From contig JAJYZH010000028.1 in the NCBI GenBank assembly GCA_021800135.1, positions 1-6,858 of the forward strand: a stretch of 6,858 nt of DNA, given 5' to 3'. Source of the DNA: Microcaldota archaeon. Its GTDB lineage: Archaea; Micrarchaeota; Micrarchaeia; Micrarchaeales; Micrarchaeaceae. Both the position numbers and the translations under genes were made by a program. Below are positions 1 to 5,110 of this stretch, piece by piece (position 1 is the first letter of the stretch; each line of letters opens with the position of its first letter). Below the pieces are notes generated by a model. That model had not been told where the DNA came from. It did not search any database and saw only the letters and a list, made by a program, of their open reading frames with translations.

Positions 1-42
1 AAAACAATAGAAAAATATATCGCAGAACAAAAAGGGATGTAA
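1..42 (+). CDS. tnpA: IS200/IS605-type Y1 transposase TnpA, C-terminal end (partial)
   Basis: Frame 1 is open from the window edge and reads KTIEKYIAEQKGM, then TAA at 40-42. A helix of the type 'xxYIxxQ' at the extreme C-terminus, directly before tnpB, is typical of the small HUH (Y1) tyrosine transposases of IS200/IS605 elements. These cut and rejoin single-stranded DNA at hairpin ends. The stop overlaps the tnpB start by one base (TAATG), so the two are probably translationally coupled. The catalytic HUH motif and tyrosine lie outside the window, so activity cannot be judged. An IS607 serine recombinase is the alternative upstream partner, but its C-terminus is not expected to look like this. 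Only 13 residues are visible. Confidence 0.6.
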   Translation, partial: KTIEKYIAEQKGM

Positions 43-1289
43 TGAAAGTTATAAGATCATATAAATTCAGGATCTACCCTAACGATAAATGCCAGAATGC
101 GATAGAAAATCAGCTTACATTGTCAAAGGACTTCTACAACAAACTCCTCGAAAAGGCAAAAGAGGCGTACGAAAAAGACAGATCATTCAAAATAAAGAGA
201 AGCACATTCAACAGAATAAAGACAGAGATAACCGCAGAAAACAAGGATTTCCTGAAGATATATTCGCAGACGAGATGCGAGATAGAGGACAGGGTGCTAA
301 AGGCATATGCAAACTTTTTCAGAAGGGTAAAGGAAAAGAAAGCTGGCAAAAAGGTAAAGGTTGGATTTCCGCGTTTCAAATCAATGGATAGATATTACAG
401 CATAGTATACCCGCAGGACAACGGCTCATTTTCAATGGAGAAGGAAAGGAAAAAAGAGATGCTCAGGATTTCAAGGATAGGCAGAATGCAGATAGAGTTG
501 CACAGGCAGATTGAAGGTAATATAAAGACCCTCACAATAAAGAAGGAGGGCAAAGAATACTACGCAATCTTCACCGCAGAACAGGTAATCAATCCGCCAA
601 AGATAGAGGATGCAAATCCCGTCGGCATAGACATGGGAATCAACAACTTCGTTGCCTTATCGGACGGCCAGACAATCCAGAAACCGAAGTTCTTCAAACA
701 GAAAGAGAAGAAAATCGCAAGATGGCAAAAGATTGTTGCAAGAAGGAACAAAGGCTCAAAGAGAAGGCAGAAGGCAAAAGAGAAACTTCAAACTGCATGG
801 AATGAAGTAACAAGGGCATCGGACGACTTCATGCAGAAACTATCAGACAAATTGGTTCACAGAGGATATACTTCATTCGCAGTAGAAGTGCTTCACATAG
901 ACAATATGATAAAGAACCACCGCCTCGCCCAGTCAATACAAAATGCTTCATGGAATCATTTCGTTCAGATGCTTTCATACAAGGCTGAAAGTGCTGGTAT
1001 GAAAGTCATAAGAGTAGACGCAAGGAACACATCAAAGGAATGCAGTAATTGCGGCAACGTAATGGATATGCCGCTGTCACATAGAACATACATCTGCAGC
1101 AAATGCGGCATGCAGATGGACAGGGACATAAATGCCGCAATAAATATACTCACAAAAGCTACCCTCGGACAGAGGGAAAGTAACGCTCAGGGAGATATTT
1201 GCCTCTACAATGCAAAAGGCATCGCAAGCAGTGTCGAGGAACTGAGAACCGATAAAACACATCCTTTGCAGGATGCAGTGATTGCATGA
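42..1289 (+). CDS. tnpB: TnpB, RNA-guided RuvC nuclease of IS200/IS605 element
   Basis: The 415-aa protein is close to the family's usual length of about 400. The N-terminus (MKVIRSYKFRIYPND) is the typical start of the wedge/REC part. The RuvC-like nuclease is complete: RuvC-I in VGIDMGINN (Asp197), RuvC-II in AVEVLHIDNM (Glu282), RuvC-III in MDRDINAAINIL (Asp362). A zinc finger lies between II and III (Cys334, Cys337, Cys352, Cys355). A basic helix near 222-248 fits the bridge region. TnpB proteins use the RNA made from the element's right end to cut DNA next to a short TAM, which helps keep the element. All catalytic residues are present, so this is not an obviously nuclease-dead, regulator-type TnpB. 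The last 35 or so codons also encode part of the probable omega RNA. Three sampled 60-bp lines average about 41% G+C, against about 55% in two sampled lines of tes, fitting a mobile gene. Confidence 0.93.
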   Translation: MKVIRSYKFRIYPNDKCQNAIENQLTLSKDFYNKLLEKAKEAYEKDRSFKIKRSTFNRIKTEITAENKDFLKIYSQTRCEIEDRVLKAYANFFRRVKEKKAGKKVKVGFPRFKSMDRYYSIVYPQDNGSFSMEKERKKEMLRISRIGRMQIELHRQIEGNIKTLTIKKEGKEYYAIFTAEQVINPPKIEDANPVGIDMGINNFVALSDGQTIQKPKFFKQKEKKIARWQKIVARRNKGSKRRQKAKEKLQTAWNEVTRASDDFMQKLSDKLVHRGYTSFAVEVLHIDNMIKNHRLAQSIQNASWNHFVQMLSYKAESAGMKVIRVDARNTSKECSNCGNVMDMPLSHRTYICSKCGMQMDRDINAAINILTKATLGQRESNAQGDICLYNAKGIASSVEELRTDKTHPLQDAVIA

Positions 1290-1332
1290 ATGCAAAGGAA
1301 GCCCACACCGTTTACGGGTGGGGGGATGTCAC
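1262..1332 (+). ncRNA. Omega RNA (reRNA) scaffold / right end of the IS element
   Basis: Two strong hairpins overlap and follow the tnpB stop. The first has a 9-bp perfect outer stem, TCCTTTGCA (1262-1270) with TGCAAAGGA (1291-1299), and a nested 5-bp stem ATGCA (1273-1277) with TGCAT (1283-1287) around loop GTGAT. The second pairs CCCACACCG (1302-1310) with CGGGTGGG (1315-1322), with one bulged A and a TTTA loop. It is followed by GGGGATGTCAC, which resembles the conserved 3' end of reRNA scaffolds and IS605-type right ends. I place the element boundary near 1332; the guide would begin near 1333. The 5' end of the RNA cannot be seen and probably lies further inside tnpB. The exact boundary is inferred, since the left end is not in the window. 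Confidence 0.7.
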
Positions 1333-1347
1333 ACTAGCGTGAAGCAG

Positions 1348-1355
1348 TATAATAA
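1348..1355 (+). promoter_or_regulatory. TATA box of the 137-aa gene
   Basis: TATAATAA is centred about 25 bp before the ATG at 1377, the spacing expected between an archaeal TATA box and the transcription start. It therefore predicts an essentially leaderless mRNA starting at that ATG. It lies just outside the IS right end, so the insertion left the core promoter intact but replaced what was upstream of it. Confidence 0.5.
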
Positions 1356-1376
1356 GCAGTGCGATGGGGTAGTTCT

Positions 1377-1790
1377 ATGCCGATTGACACATCGGGGATG
1401 CGCATTCTCGACATGTTCAGGAAACTGAACAGCATAATAGGGGAATTCGCCGAAAGCATGCGGGGGGTAGTTGAAAAGCACGAGATGGTTGCCCCGAACG
1501 CCGAGATCAGGCGGCTGATGGAGAGCATAAAGTCAAGGCACGCGATCGACGAGAAGGACAAGAAAGAGAATGAGGAGATATCAAAGCTCCTATCACAGCT
1601 GTCAAACGATAAGAAGATATTCTCGCTCGTAGAGGCGGAGAGCGAGGAGTGGCTGGAACTCCTTGACGCTATAGAGAAAAGGCTAGAGATTGACAAGGAT
1701 ACGCTTACGGGCGAGGACCTCAAGGCTTATGTAGGGATTAAGAAGGCCACGGATGAGTTAAGAGAGTACCTCAGGTCCGAAAGAGCCTGA
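1377..1790 (+). CDS. Conserved-looking helical hypothetical protein (137 aa)
   Basis: I do not recognise this protein. It starts MPIDTSGMRILDMF, has no cysteine, no signal peptide and no membrane segment, and is rich in Glu, Lys and Leu in heptad-like runs (about 45-75 and 85-137), suggesting a cytoplasmic all-helical protein. Third positions are rich in G and C, as in the neighbouring chromosomal genes, which supports real coding. I prefer ATG 1377 to the in-frame GTG at 1359: a TATA box at 1348-1355 would place transcription start at or just before 1377, so 1359 would be untranscribed from it. It ends 14 bp before the convergent stop at 1805. Read-through from tnpB in the same direction is possible. 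A GGGG stretch at 1366-1369 could serve as a weak Shine-Dalgarno site on such longer transcripts. Confidence 0.7.
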   Translation: MPIDTSGMRILDMFRKLNSIIGEFAESMRGVVEKHEMVAPNAEIRRLMESIKSRHAIDEKDKKENEEISKLLSQLSNDKKIFSLVEAESEEWLELLDAIEKRLEIDKDTLTGEDLKAYVGIKKATDELREYLRSERA

Positions 1791-1804
1791 CCCGGAGGGC
1801 CGAA

Positions 1805-2410
1805 CTACACGCCGTCAAGTATCTGCGGGTGCTCGGCCTTGTACTTCTTCTGGAAATCGAGGAACTTCTGCCATTTCTCCACTTTCTGCTTCTTTGTCTC
1901 CTCCTCGAATTTTGGCTTTATCTCCTTCCATTCCGCTTCGGTGTAGCCATACGGCGGATGCTCCCTTATCCTTGGAGAGTTGAAGTAATATGAGTACATC
2001 TCCTTTACGTAGTCGAAATCCGACTCTGCTATCGATTTCTGGTCTACATGCACGCCCTCCTTGCCCAGGAACTCCAGCAGGCCCTTTAGGCTTATCTTGT
2101 CCCTTATGTTGTCTGCGCCTTCGGGGTTGTAGATTATTGTTATCTGCGACTTCAGGTAGTTGACCCTTGCCTTGATCACAGGGTCAAGCATCATAAGCCG
2201 GTATTGCAGGCGCGCCGCATGCTCCTGGTCTATGAGCTCCTTCTTGTCTATGTTGGAGAACGTGACTGTCTTTACCATCCTGTACGGCATCCTGAATTTG
2301 CTGCCGTTTATGTCGGCGTACTCCTTTGACAGGTCTATCTCCATCCCGTTTTCCTTAGCCAGTTCCTCCTTGTATCCAGAAACGTTAGGTCCAAGATCCC
2401 TTCTATCCAT
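1805..2410 (-). CDS. Unknown protein encoded directly downstream of tes (201 aa)
   Basis: I do not recognise the family. The middle (about 43-120) reads as alternating strands and helices: YRMVKTVTFSNI, a helix, ARVNYLKSQITIIYNPEG, a helix LKGLLEFLGKEGV. This resembles a ferredoxin-like or HMA-like beta-alpha-beta fold, but without any CxxC metal motif; the protein has no cysteine at all. Residues 125-150 are aromatic (DYVKEMYSYYF, HPPYGY), and 155-195 is a Lys/Glu helix (WKEIKPKF, KWQKFLDFQKKY). No signal peptide or membrane span is visible. The start is well supported: GGTGA overlaps the tes stop and sits 5 nt before the ATG. The 10-bp gap makes a tes operon very likely, so a role supporting tetraether synthesis (substrate handling, scaffold, electron delivery) is a context inference only. 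Confidence 0.8.
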   Translation of the reverse strand: MDRRDLGPNVSGYKEELAKENGMEIDLSKEYADINGSKFRMPYRMVKTVTFSNIDKKELIDQEHAARLQYRLMMLDPVIKARVNYLKSQITIIYNPEGADNIRDKISLKGLLEFLGKEGVHVDQKSIAESDFDYVKEMYSYYFNSPRIREHPPYGYTEAEWKEIKPKFEEETKKQKVEKWQKFLDFQKKYKAEHPQILDGV

Positions 2411-2423
2411 TCAATTCACCTTA
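2411..2423 (-). promoter_or_regulatory. Ribosome binding site of the tes-downstream gene, overlapping the tes stop
   Basis: On the minus strand TAAGGTGAATTGAATG joins the tes stop TAA, an archaeal Shine-Dalgarno core GGTGA and the next ATG. The overlap supports coupled expression and fixes the start of the 201-aa protein at 2410. Confidence 0.7.
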
Positions 2424-4295
2424 TTCCGACTCTACAATTGGCTCAACTGTATCCTTGAATGATTCGTTGGCGAAGTTCATTACACCCTTGCCCCCATTTA
2501 CCGGAAGGGCGAAATAGTCCACCATCCTTCCGTATGTGTTCCTGTATGCGGGGCTTGCGCTCAGGGCCTTTATGTCGCGCGTGTACTTGTCTGCGTTGTA
2601 GTTCCAGCCCGGATGCGCCCTCTCCCACTCCTTCGAAGGTATGCTGTACTGCTTCTGTATCTTGTCCCTGTAGACCTCAGGAAACACGTTGAACGTGCAG
2701 AACGGGAGCACTTCTCCGTCCGGCATGGCGTAGTGTATGTCGCACTTCTCTACCCTGTGTATGTCGTAGGTGTGCTCGTCCTGGAAGTGCATCATTCCGA
2801 GGAAGACGCTCTTCATGTGGAACTTGCCGAGTGTTGAGAAGTCGTGCTTCAGGAGCACTGAGGTAAGCAGCGATCCAAAGTTGACCGATTTGGGCTGCTT
2901 CGCCTTGTCTATGTACTTGTTCATTCCGAGAAGCACCTTGCCGGCTATGAGCTTCCTCATGAACGAGTTTTTGCCTTCCATCTCCTTTATGCCTTCCTGC
3001 AGATGCTCTATTAGTCCCGCAGCGTCTATGAACTCAGTAATCGGTATGATCTTGTTATCTCTGTCCAGGAACAGGTATGTCCCGGCGCCGCAGGCGAAGT
3101 GTATAGACATGTCATAGCCGTATTTCCCGGTAAGCGCCTCTATGAACTTGTTTATTCCTCCAATGTAAGGTACAGAGAACCAGTGGTCCTTCCTTATCAC
3201 TCCCTGTGTCTGCTCCTCTATCTCCTTTATAGCCCCGGGTATTGTGATCCTTTGCGACTCGCGGAGCCTTGTCGGCATCCTTCCCACGAGCGAAACGGGC
3301 TGGAAGTTTACTGACCTTACTATGTCAACGTTGTTCAGCGCGAAGTTTATCATTGCGCCAAGCTCGTGGTCGTTTATCCCCCTGATGACTGTAGGCACAA
3401 GGACTACCCCTATGCCTGCCTTCCTGGCCGCATTGAGCGTAGCAGGTATCTCCCAGTGGTTCTTCGGGTTCGCCCTTGCGCTTACCCCGTCGTAACTCAT
3501 GTAAAGCGTGCTTACTCCTGCATACCTTAGCTTGACCGCCAGGTCAGGATTGAGGCCCAGGTTTATACCTGTTGTGTTGAGCTGTATCTGGTCGAAGCCT
3601 TCTTCCTTCGCTGCCTTTACTATCTCCACTATCTTAGGGTGCATCGTAGGCTCCCCTCCAGTTATCTGAAGTGCGTTGGCAGGTATTGGCTTCTGGCTCC
3701 TAAGGTTCCTGAACATAGCCCTGAGCTCATCAACGCTCGGCTCGTATATAGCCTCGCCTTCCTTCGCGTAGAAGAAGCAGTACCAGCAGCTGAGATGGCA
3801 CCTGTTTGTCACCACCACGTTAGCGAGCCCCGTGTGCGACTTATGCCTCTCGCACATTCCGCAGTCGAACGGGCAGTTCACGCCCTTGTTCTCGTTGACC
3901 ATGTTCGGGTTGTCGAACCCTCTCCCGAAGTAGTTGTAGCCGCGCATCTTCATGTACATGTCGTAGTCTTCCCAGTACTTCTCTATGGCCCACCCGTGCT
4001 CCGGGCAGTATTTCCTTATCATTACGTTGTCCTCATCCTTGTATATTGTCCCCTGCACTATGAGCTTGCATTCCGGGCAGACGGTCATAGTCTTCTCTAT
4101 GACAGGCATCTTCTCGATCTCCTCCATTGTCCTGTGGTAGGGTGCAAGAATCTTCGCCTGCCTTGCGTCCTTGCTGTCTGCATATTCCGGTCTCTTGTTG
4201 TTTATGTTTGAAACTATAGTGTCCTTCCCGAAGTTGTCGACCTGCTCGACCATCTGGTCTCCGCCATCCGTAGCTCCATCAATATTTTCAGACAT
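2421..4295 (-). CDS. tes: Tetraether synthase Tes (GDGT-forming radical SAM enzyme)
   Basis: The 624-aa protein matches the archaeal Tes/MJ0619 family, which joins the phytanyl tails of two archaeol lipids carbon to carbon by radical SAM chemistry to give macrocyclic or membrane-spanning tetraethers. Features in order: an acidic, probably disordered N-terminus (1-45); a rubredoxin-like cysteine region (CPEC at 73-76, CPEH from Cys97); an extra-cluster motif CPFDCGMCERH (Cys141, 145, 148); the radical SAM motif NRCHLSCWYC (Cys166, 170, 173); the GGEP motif (213-216); and the family stretch VLVPTVIRGINDHELG (298-313). C-terminal cysteines are Cys402 in FACGAGTYLF, Cys518 in CDIHYAMPDGE and Cys533 in LPFCTFNVFPE. 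Structural work on the family reported three Fe4S4 clusters plus a mononuclear rubredoxin-like site; the cysteines here suffice for that, but ligand assignment is inferred. It probably acts at the cytoplasmic membrane face. It leads an operon with the 201-aa gene and has its own promoter at 4345-4358. Confidence 0.88.
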   Translation of the reverse strand: MSENIDGATDGGDQMVEQVDNFGKDTIVSNINNKRPEYADSKDARQAKILAPYHRTMEEIEKMPVIEKTMTVCPECKLIVQGTIYKDEDNVMIRKYCPEHGWAIEKYWEDYDMYMKMRGYNYFGRGFDNPNMVNENKGVNCPFDCGMCERHKSHTGLANVVVTNRCHLSCWYCFFYAKEGEAIYEPSVDELRAMFRNLRSQKPIPANALQITGGEPTMHPKIVEIVKAAKEEGFDQIQLNTTGINLGLNPDLAVKLRYAGVSTLYMSYDGVSARANPKNHWEIPATLNAARKAGIGVVLVPTVIRGINDHELGAMINFALNNVDIVRSVNFQPVSLVGRMPTRLRESQRITIPGAIKEIEEQTQGVIRKDHWFSVPYIGGINKFIEALTGKYGYDMSIHFACGAGTYLFLDRDNKIIPITEFIDAAGLIEHLQEGIKEMEGKNSFMRKLIAGKVLLGMNKYIDKAKQPKSVNFGSLLTSVLLKHDFSTLGKFHMKSVFLGMMHFQDEHTYDIHRVEKCDIHYAMPDGEVLPFCTFNVFPEVYRDKIQKQYSIPSKEWERAHPGWNYNADKYTRDIKALSASPAYRNTYGRMVDYFALPVNGGKGVMNFANESFKDTVEPIVESE

Positions 4296-4344
4296 TTAAC
4301 CAATCCTTCGAAGTACGTCGAATTGGTGTTAAAGGACTTTCAAA

Positions 4345-4358
4345 AGTATTTAAATACT
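4345..4358 (-). promoter_or_regulatory. tes promoter: TATA box inside a 14-bp perfect palindrome
   Basis: AGTATTTAAATACT equals its own reverse complement and contains a TTTAAATA-type TATA box. Its centre (4351.5) is about 56 bp before the tes ATG, so transcription would start near 4325 with a leader of about 30 nt. An AAGGA sequence about 10 nt before the ATG (minus strand) may be a weak ribosome binding site. Apart from symmetry expected of a TATA box, the flanking AG/CT symmetry could form an operator for a dimeric regulator. Confidence 0.55.
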
Positions 4359-4453
4359 ATCGGTGAGGAATTTTACTTCCCTTCAACAATTGCACGCATC
4401 TTACAGTCTGCAGTAGACGTTACTGGCACTATAGAATCTGAAGCCAGTTGGGT

Positions 4454-4488
4454 GCTGGTAAGGTCAGCGGGGTATTTACCTTACCAGC
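4454..4488 (-). terminator. 11-bp perfect inverted repeat at the 3' end of the RAM/microprotein operon
   Basis: GCTGGTAAGGT (4454-4464) and ACCTTACCAGC (4478-4488) form an 11-bp perfect stem with a 13-nt loop. On the minus strand the stem begins in the last codons of the 50-aa gene and its stop TAA lies at the loop edge. No T-run follows, so a classical poly-U terminator is not visible. It may instead be a 3'-end stabilising or processing hairpin, or an operator between the two minus-strand operons. Confidence 0.4.
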
Positions 4489-4628
4489 CTGAAAATGCGG
4501 GTGAGAATATTTCTCTTTTTATAAGGAATAGCGTAATCATGTTCCTGGTTTTCGTCCTTGTACCTTATCTCCCAGACCATTCCGGGAACTGTGGCAACGG
4601 CCATCACGTCATCGTCTAGTTTCGTCAT
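4476..4628 (-). CDS. 50-aa basic microprotein, second gene of the RAM-domain operon
   Basis: Not a family I recognise. The protein starts MTKLDDDVMAVATVPGMVWE and ends RNILTRIFRLVR. It has an acidic N-terminus, a probable short beta hairpin (MVWEIRYKDE, HDYAIPYK) and a strongly basic amphipathic C-terminal helix that might contact nucleic acid or membrane (inference). It begins only 4 nt after the stop of the upstream gene. A Shine-Dalgarno core GGTGA overlaps that stop and lies 4 nt before the ATG, so coupled translation is likely. The first ATG on that strand (overlapping the stop) leads to an immediate stop and is discounted. The reading frame, ribosome binding site and position together make it a credible small gene. 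Confidence 0.6.
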   Translation of the reverse strand: MTKLDDDVMAVATVPGMVWEIRYKDENQEHDYAIPYKKRNILTRIFRLVR

Positions 4629-4632
4629 CGCA

Positions 4633-4914
4633 TCACCTTTTCCTGAGGTTGTAGTAGCTTAGGGCTACGCCATATTTGCTTTTCATGTTTTTGGCTATGT
4701 ATTCGCCTATGTAATCCTTGTTCCCGGTATACTTGGCCTTCACGATGTAGCCGTAGTCCCCCTCGGTTATGTCCACCTCCTCTATGTCCTTTATGCCCAG
4801 GAGGCTCTGAGACAGCGATCTTACGTCCGTATTAGGTATAGGTTTTATGAAGAAGAATTTGTGCGGCTTCGCGCGCACCATGCTATTTCCCCTGTTTTTT
4901 AAACCTCTTGCCAT
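4633..4914 (-). CDS. Stand-alone Lrp/AsnC-like RAM (ligand-sensing) domain protein, 93 aa
   Basis: With the start at 4914 the protein is MARGLKNRGNSMVRAKPHKF onward. Residues about 17-90 have the beta-alpha-beta-beta-alpha-beta rhythm of the ASNC/RAM domain: a first strand HKFFFIKPIP, a helix VRSLSQSLLGI, paired strands IEEVDITEGDYGYIVKAKYTG, a helix DYIGEYIAKNMKSKYG, and a final strand VALSYYNL. RAM domains normally bind amino acids or other effectors and drive Lrp oligomerisation. Here no HTH is attached, so it may act by pairing with a full-length Lrp protein. No Gly-rich signature is strong enough to name a ligand. GGTGGG lies 5 nt before ATG 4914. A more upstream TTG (4950) would fall within a few bases of the TATA box and is rejected. 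ATG 4881, preceded by AGGGGA, is a possible shorter start (82 aa). It is divergent from the fused Lrp regulator. Confidence 0.65.
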   Translation of the reverse strand: MARGLKNRGNSMVRAKPHKFFFIKPIPNTDVRSLSQSLLGIKDIEEVDITEGDYGYIVKAKYTGNKDYIGEYIAKNMKSKYGVALSYYNLRKR

Positions 4915-4933
4915 CCAAACCCACCAGAAGTCT

Positions 4934-4944
4934 TTGCTTAGCAA
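4934..4944. promoter_or_regulatory. Possible operator, inverted repeat TTGCT-T-AGCAA
   Basis: An 11-bp odd palindrome with 5-bp perfect arms lies between the TATA box (4955-4962) and the predicted start (about 4932) of the RAM-domain operon. A dimeric repressor bound there would block initiation. Its regulator is unknown; an Lrp-type protein encoded next door is the obvious candidate. Confidence 0.3.
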
Positions 4945-4954
4945 GTACAATCCG

Positions 4955-4962
4955 AATTATAT
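4955..4962 (-). promoter_or_regulatory. TATA box for the RAM-domain operon
   Basis: On the minus strand ATATAATT is centred at 4958.5, predicting transcription start near 4932. That leaves a leader of about 18 nt containing the GGTGGG ribosome binding site (4920-4925). A second TATA-like stretch further upstream (CTATATATT, 4983-4991, readable on both strands) could give a longer leader. Confidence 0.45.
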
Positions 4963-4982
4963 GTAGTGTTACGGCGTTGCCC

Positions 4983-5062
4983 CTATATATTGGATAGCCC
5001 GATGCCGACGGCTCTCCAGTCGGATTAGTCGGTGTGTACTATATATTATTCTCTTTATTTTT
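4983..5062 (+). other. Intergenic stretch with hairpin, repeated CTATATATT and T-rich tail
   Basis: CTATATATT occurs at 4983-4991 and again at 5039-5047. Between them CCGAC (5005-5009) can pair with either of two GTCGG copies (5019-5023 or 5028-5032). The plus strand then becomes T-rich (5051-5061). A short plus-strand RNA starting near 5013 is conceivable, but no known RNA family is recognisable and the T-run may simply belong to the promoter region of the next gene. Confidence 0.25.
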
Positions 5063-5072
5063 AATATATATA

Positions 5073-5110
5073 ACCTTATAAATTACCATATAGGGGAATA
5101 TTTAAATATT
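5073..5110 (+). promoter_or_regulatory. Promoter of the fused Lrp regulator, with 14-bp palindrome 5097-5110
   Basis: AATATTTAAATATT (5097-5110) is a perfect palindrome preceded by purine-rich GGGGAA that could serve as a BRE. Its TATA centre at 5103.5 predicts transcription start near 5130, next to an in-frame ATG at 5132. A second TATA-like box, TTATAAATT near 5076-5084, would instead serve ATG 5111 with a leader of a few nucleotides. The palindrome matches the tes promoter palindrome at 12 of 14 positions. Confidence 0.5.

Larger units (their letters stand above)
1..1332 (+). mobile_element. IS200/IS605-family insertion sequence, right part (left end outside window)
   Basis: The order tnpA-tnpB followed by a subterminal hairpin and the GTCAC end is that of a complete IS605-group element. 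Such elements leave no target duplication and have no terminal inverted repeats, consistent with none being visible at the right end. The left end, with its cleavage tetranucleotide that also serves as TAM, is upstream of the window. The element sits in the same direction as the downstream 137-aa gene and ends about 45 bp before its start. Confidence 0.75.

Noticed and set aside
1359..1376. GTG 1359 as start of the 143-aa version of the hypothetical gene
   Set aside because: It would lie only a few bases from the TATA box at 1348-1355, upstream of the expected transcription start. ATG 1377 fits the spacing.
1334..1723. 129-aa minus-strand Ser-rich open frame
   Set aside because: It is the antisense shadow of the 137-aa gene, with a Ser/Phe repeat-like composition produced by GAG/AAG codons read backwards.
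3639..4211. 190-aa plus-strand open frame opposite tes
   Set aside because: It lies wholly antisense to the conserved cysteine motifs of tes, has a low-complexity His/Val/Leu composition, and lacks a promoter. It is a shadow of G+C-rich coding.
4323..4619. 98-aa plus-strand open frame in the tes upstream gap
   Set aside because: It starts with TTG, has no ribosome site or TATA box, runs across the tes promoter palindrome and the perfect inverted repeat, and is antisense to the better-supported 50-aa gene.
4915..4950. TTG 4950 as start of the RAM-domain gene (105 aa)
   Set aside because: It is 4 bp from the TATA box and would not be in the mRNA. The extra residues (YLLSKDFWWVW) are not RAM-like, and ATG 4914 has a GGTGGG site.
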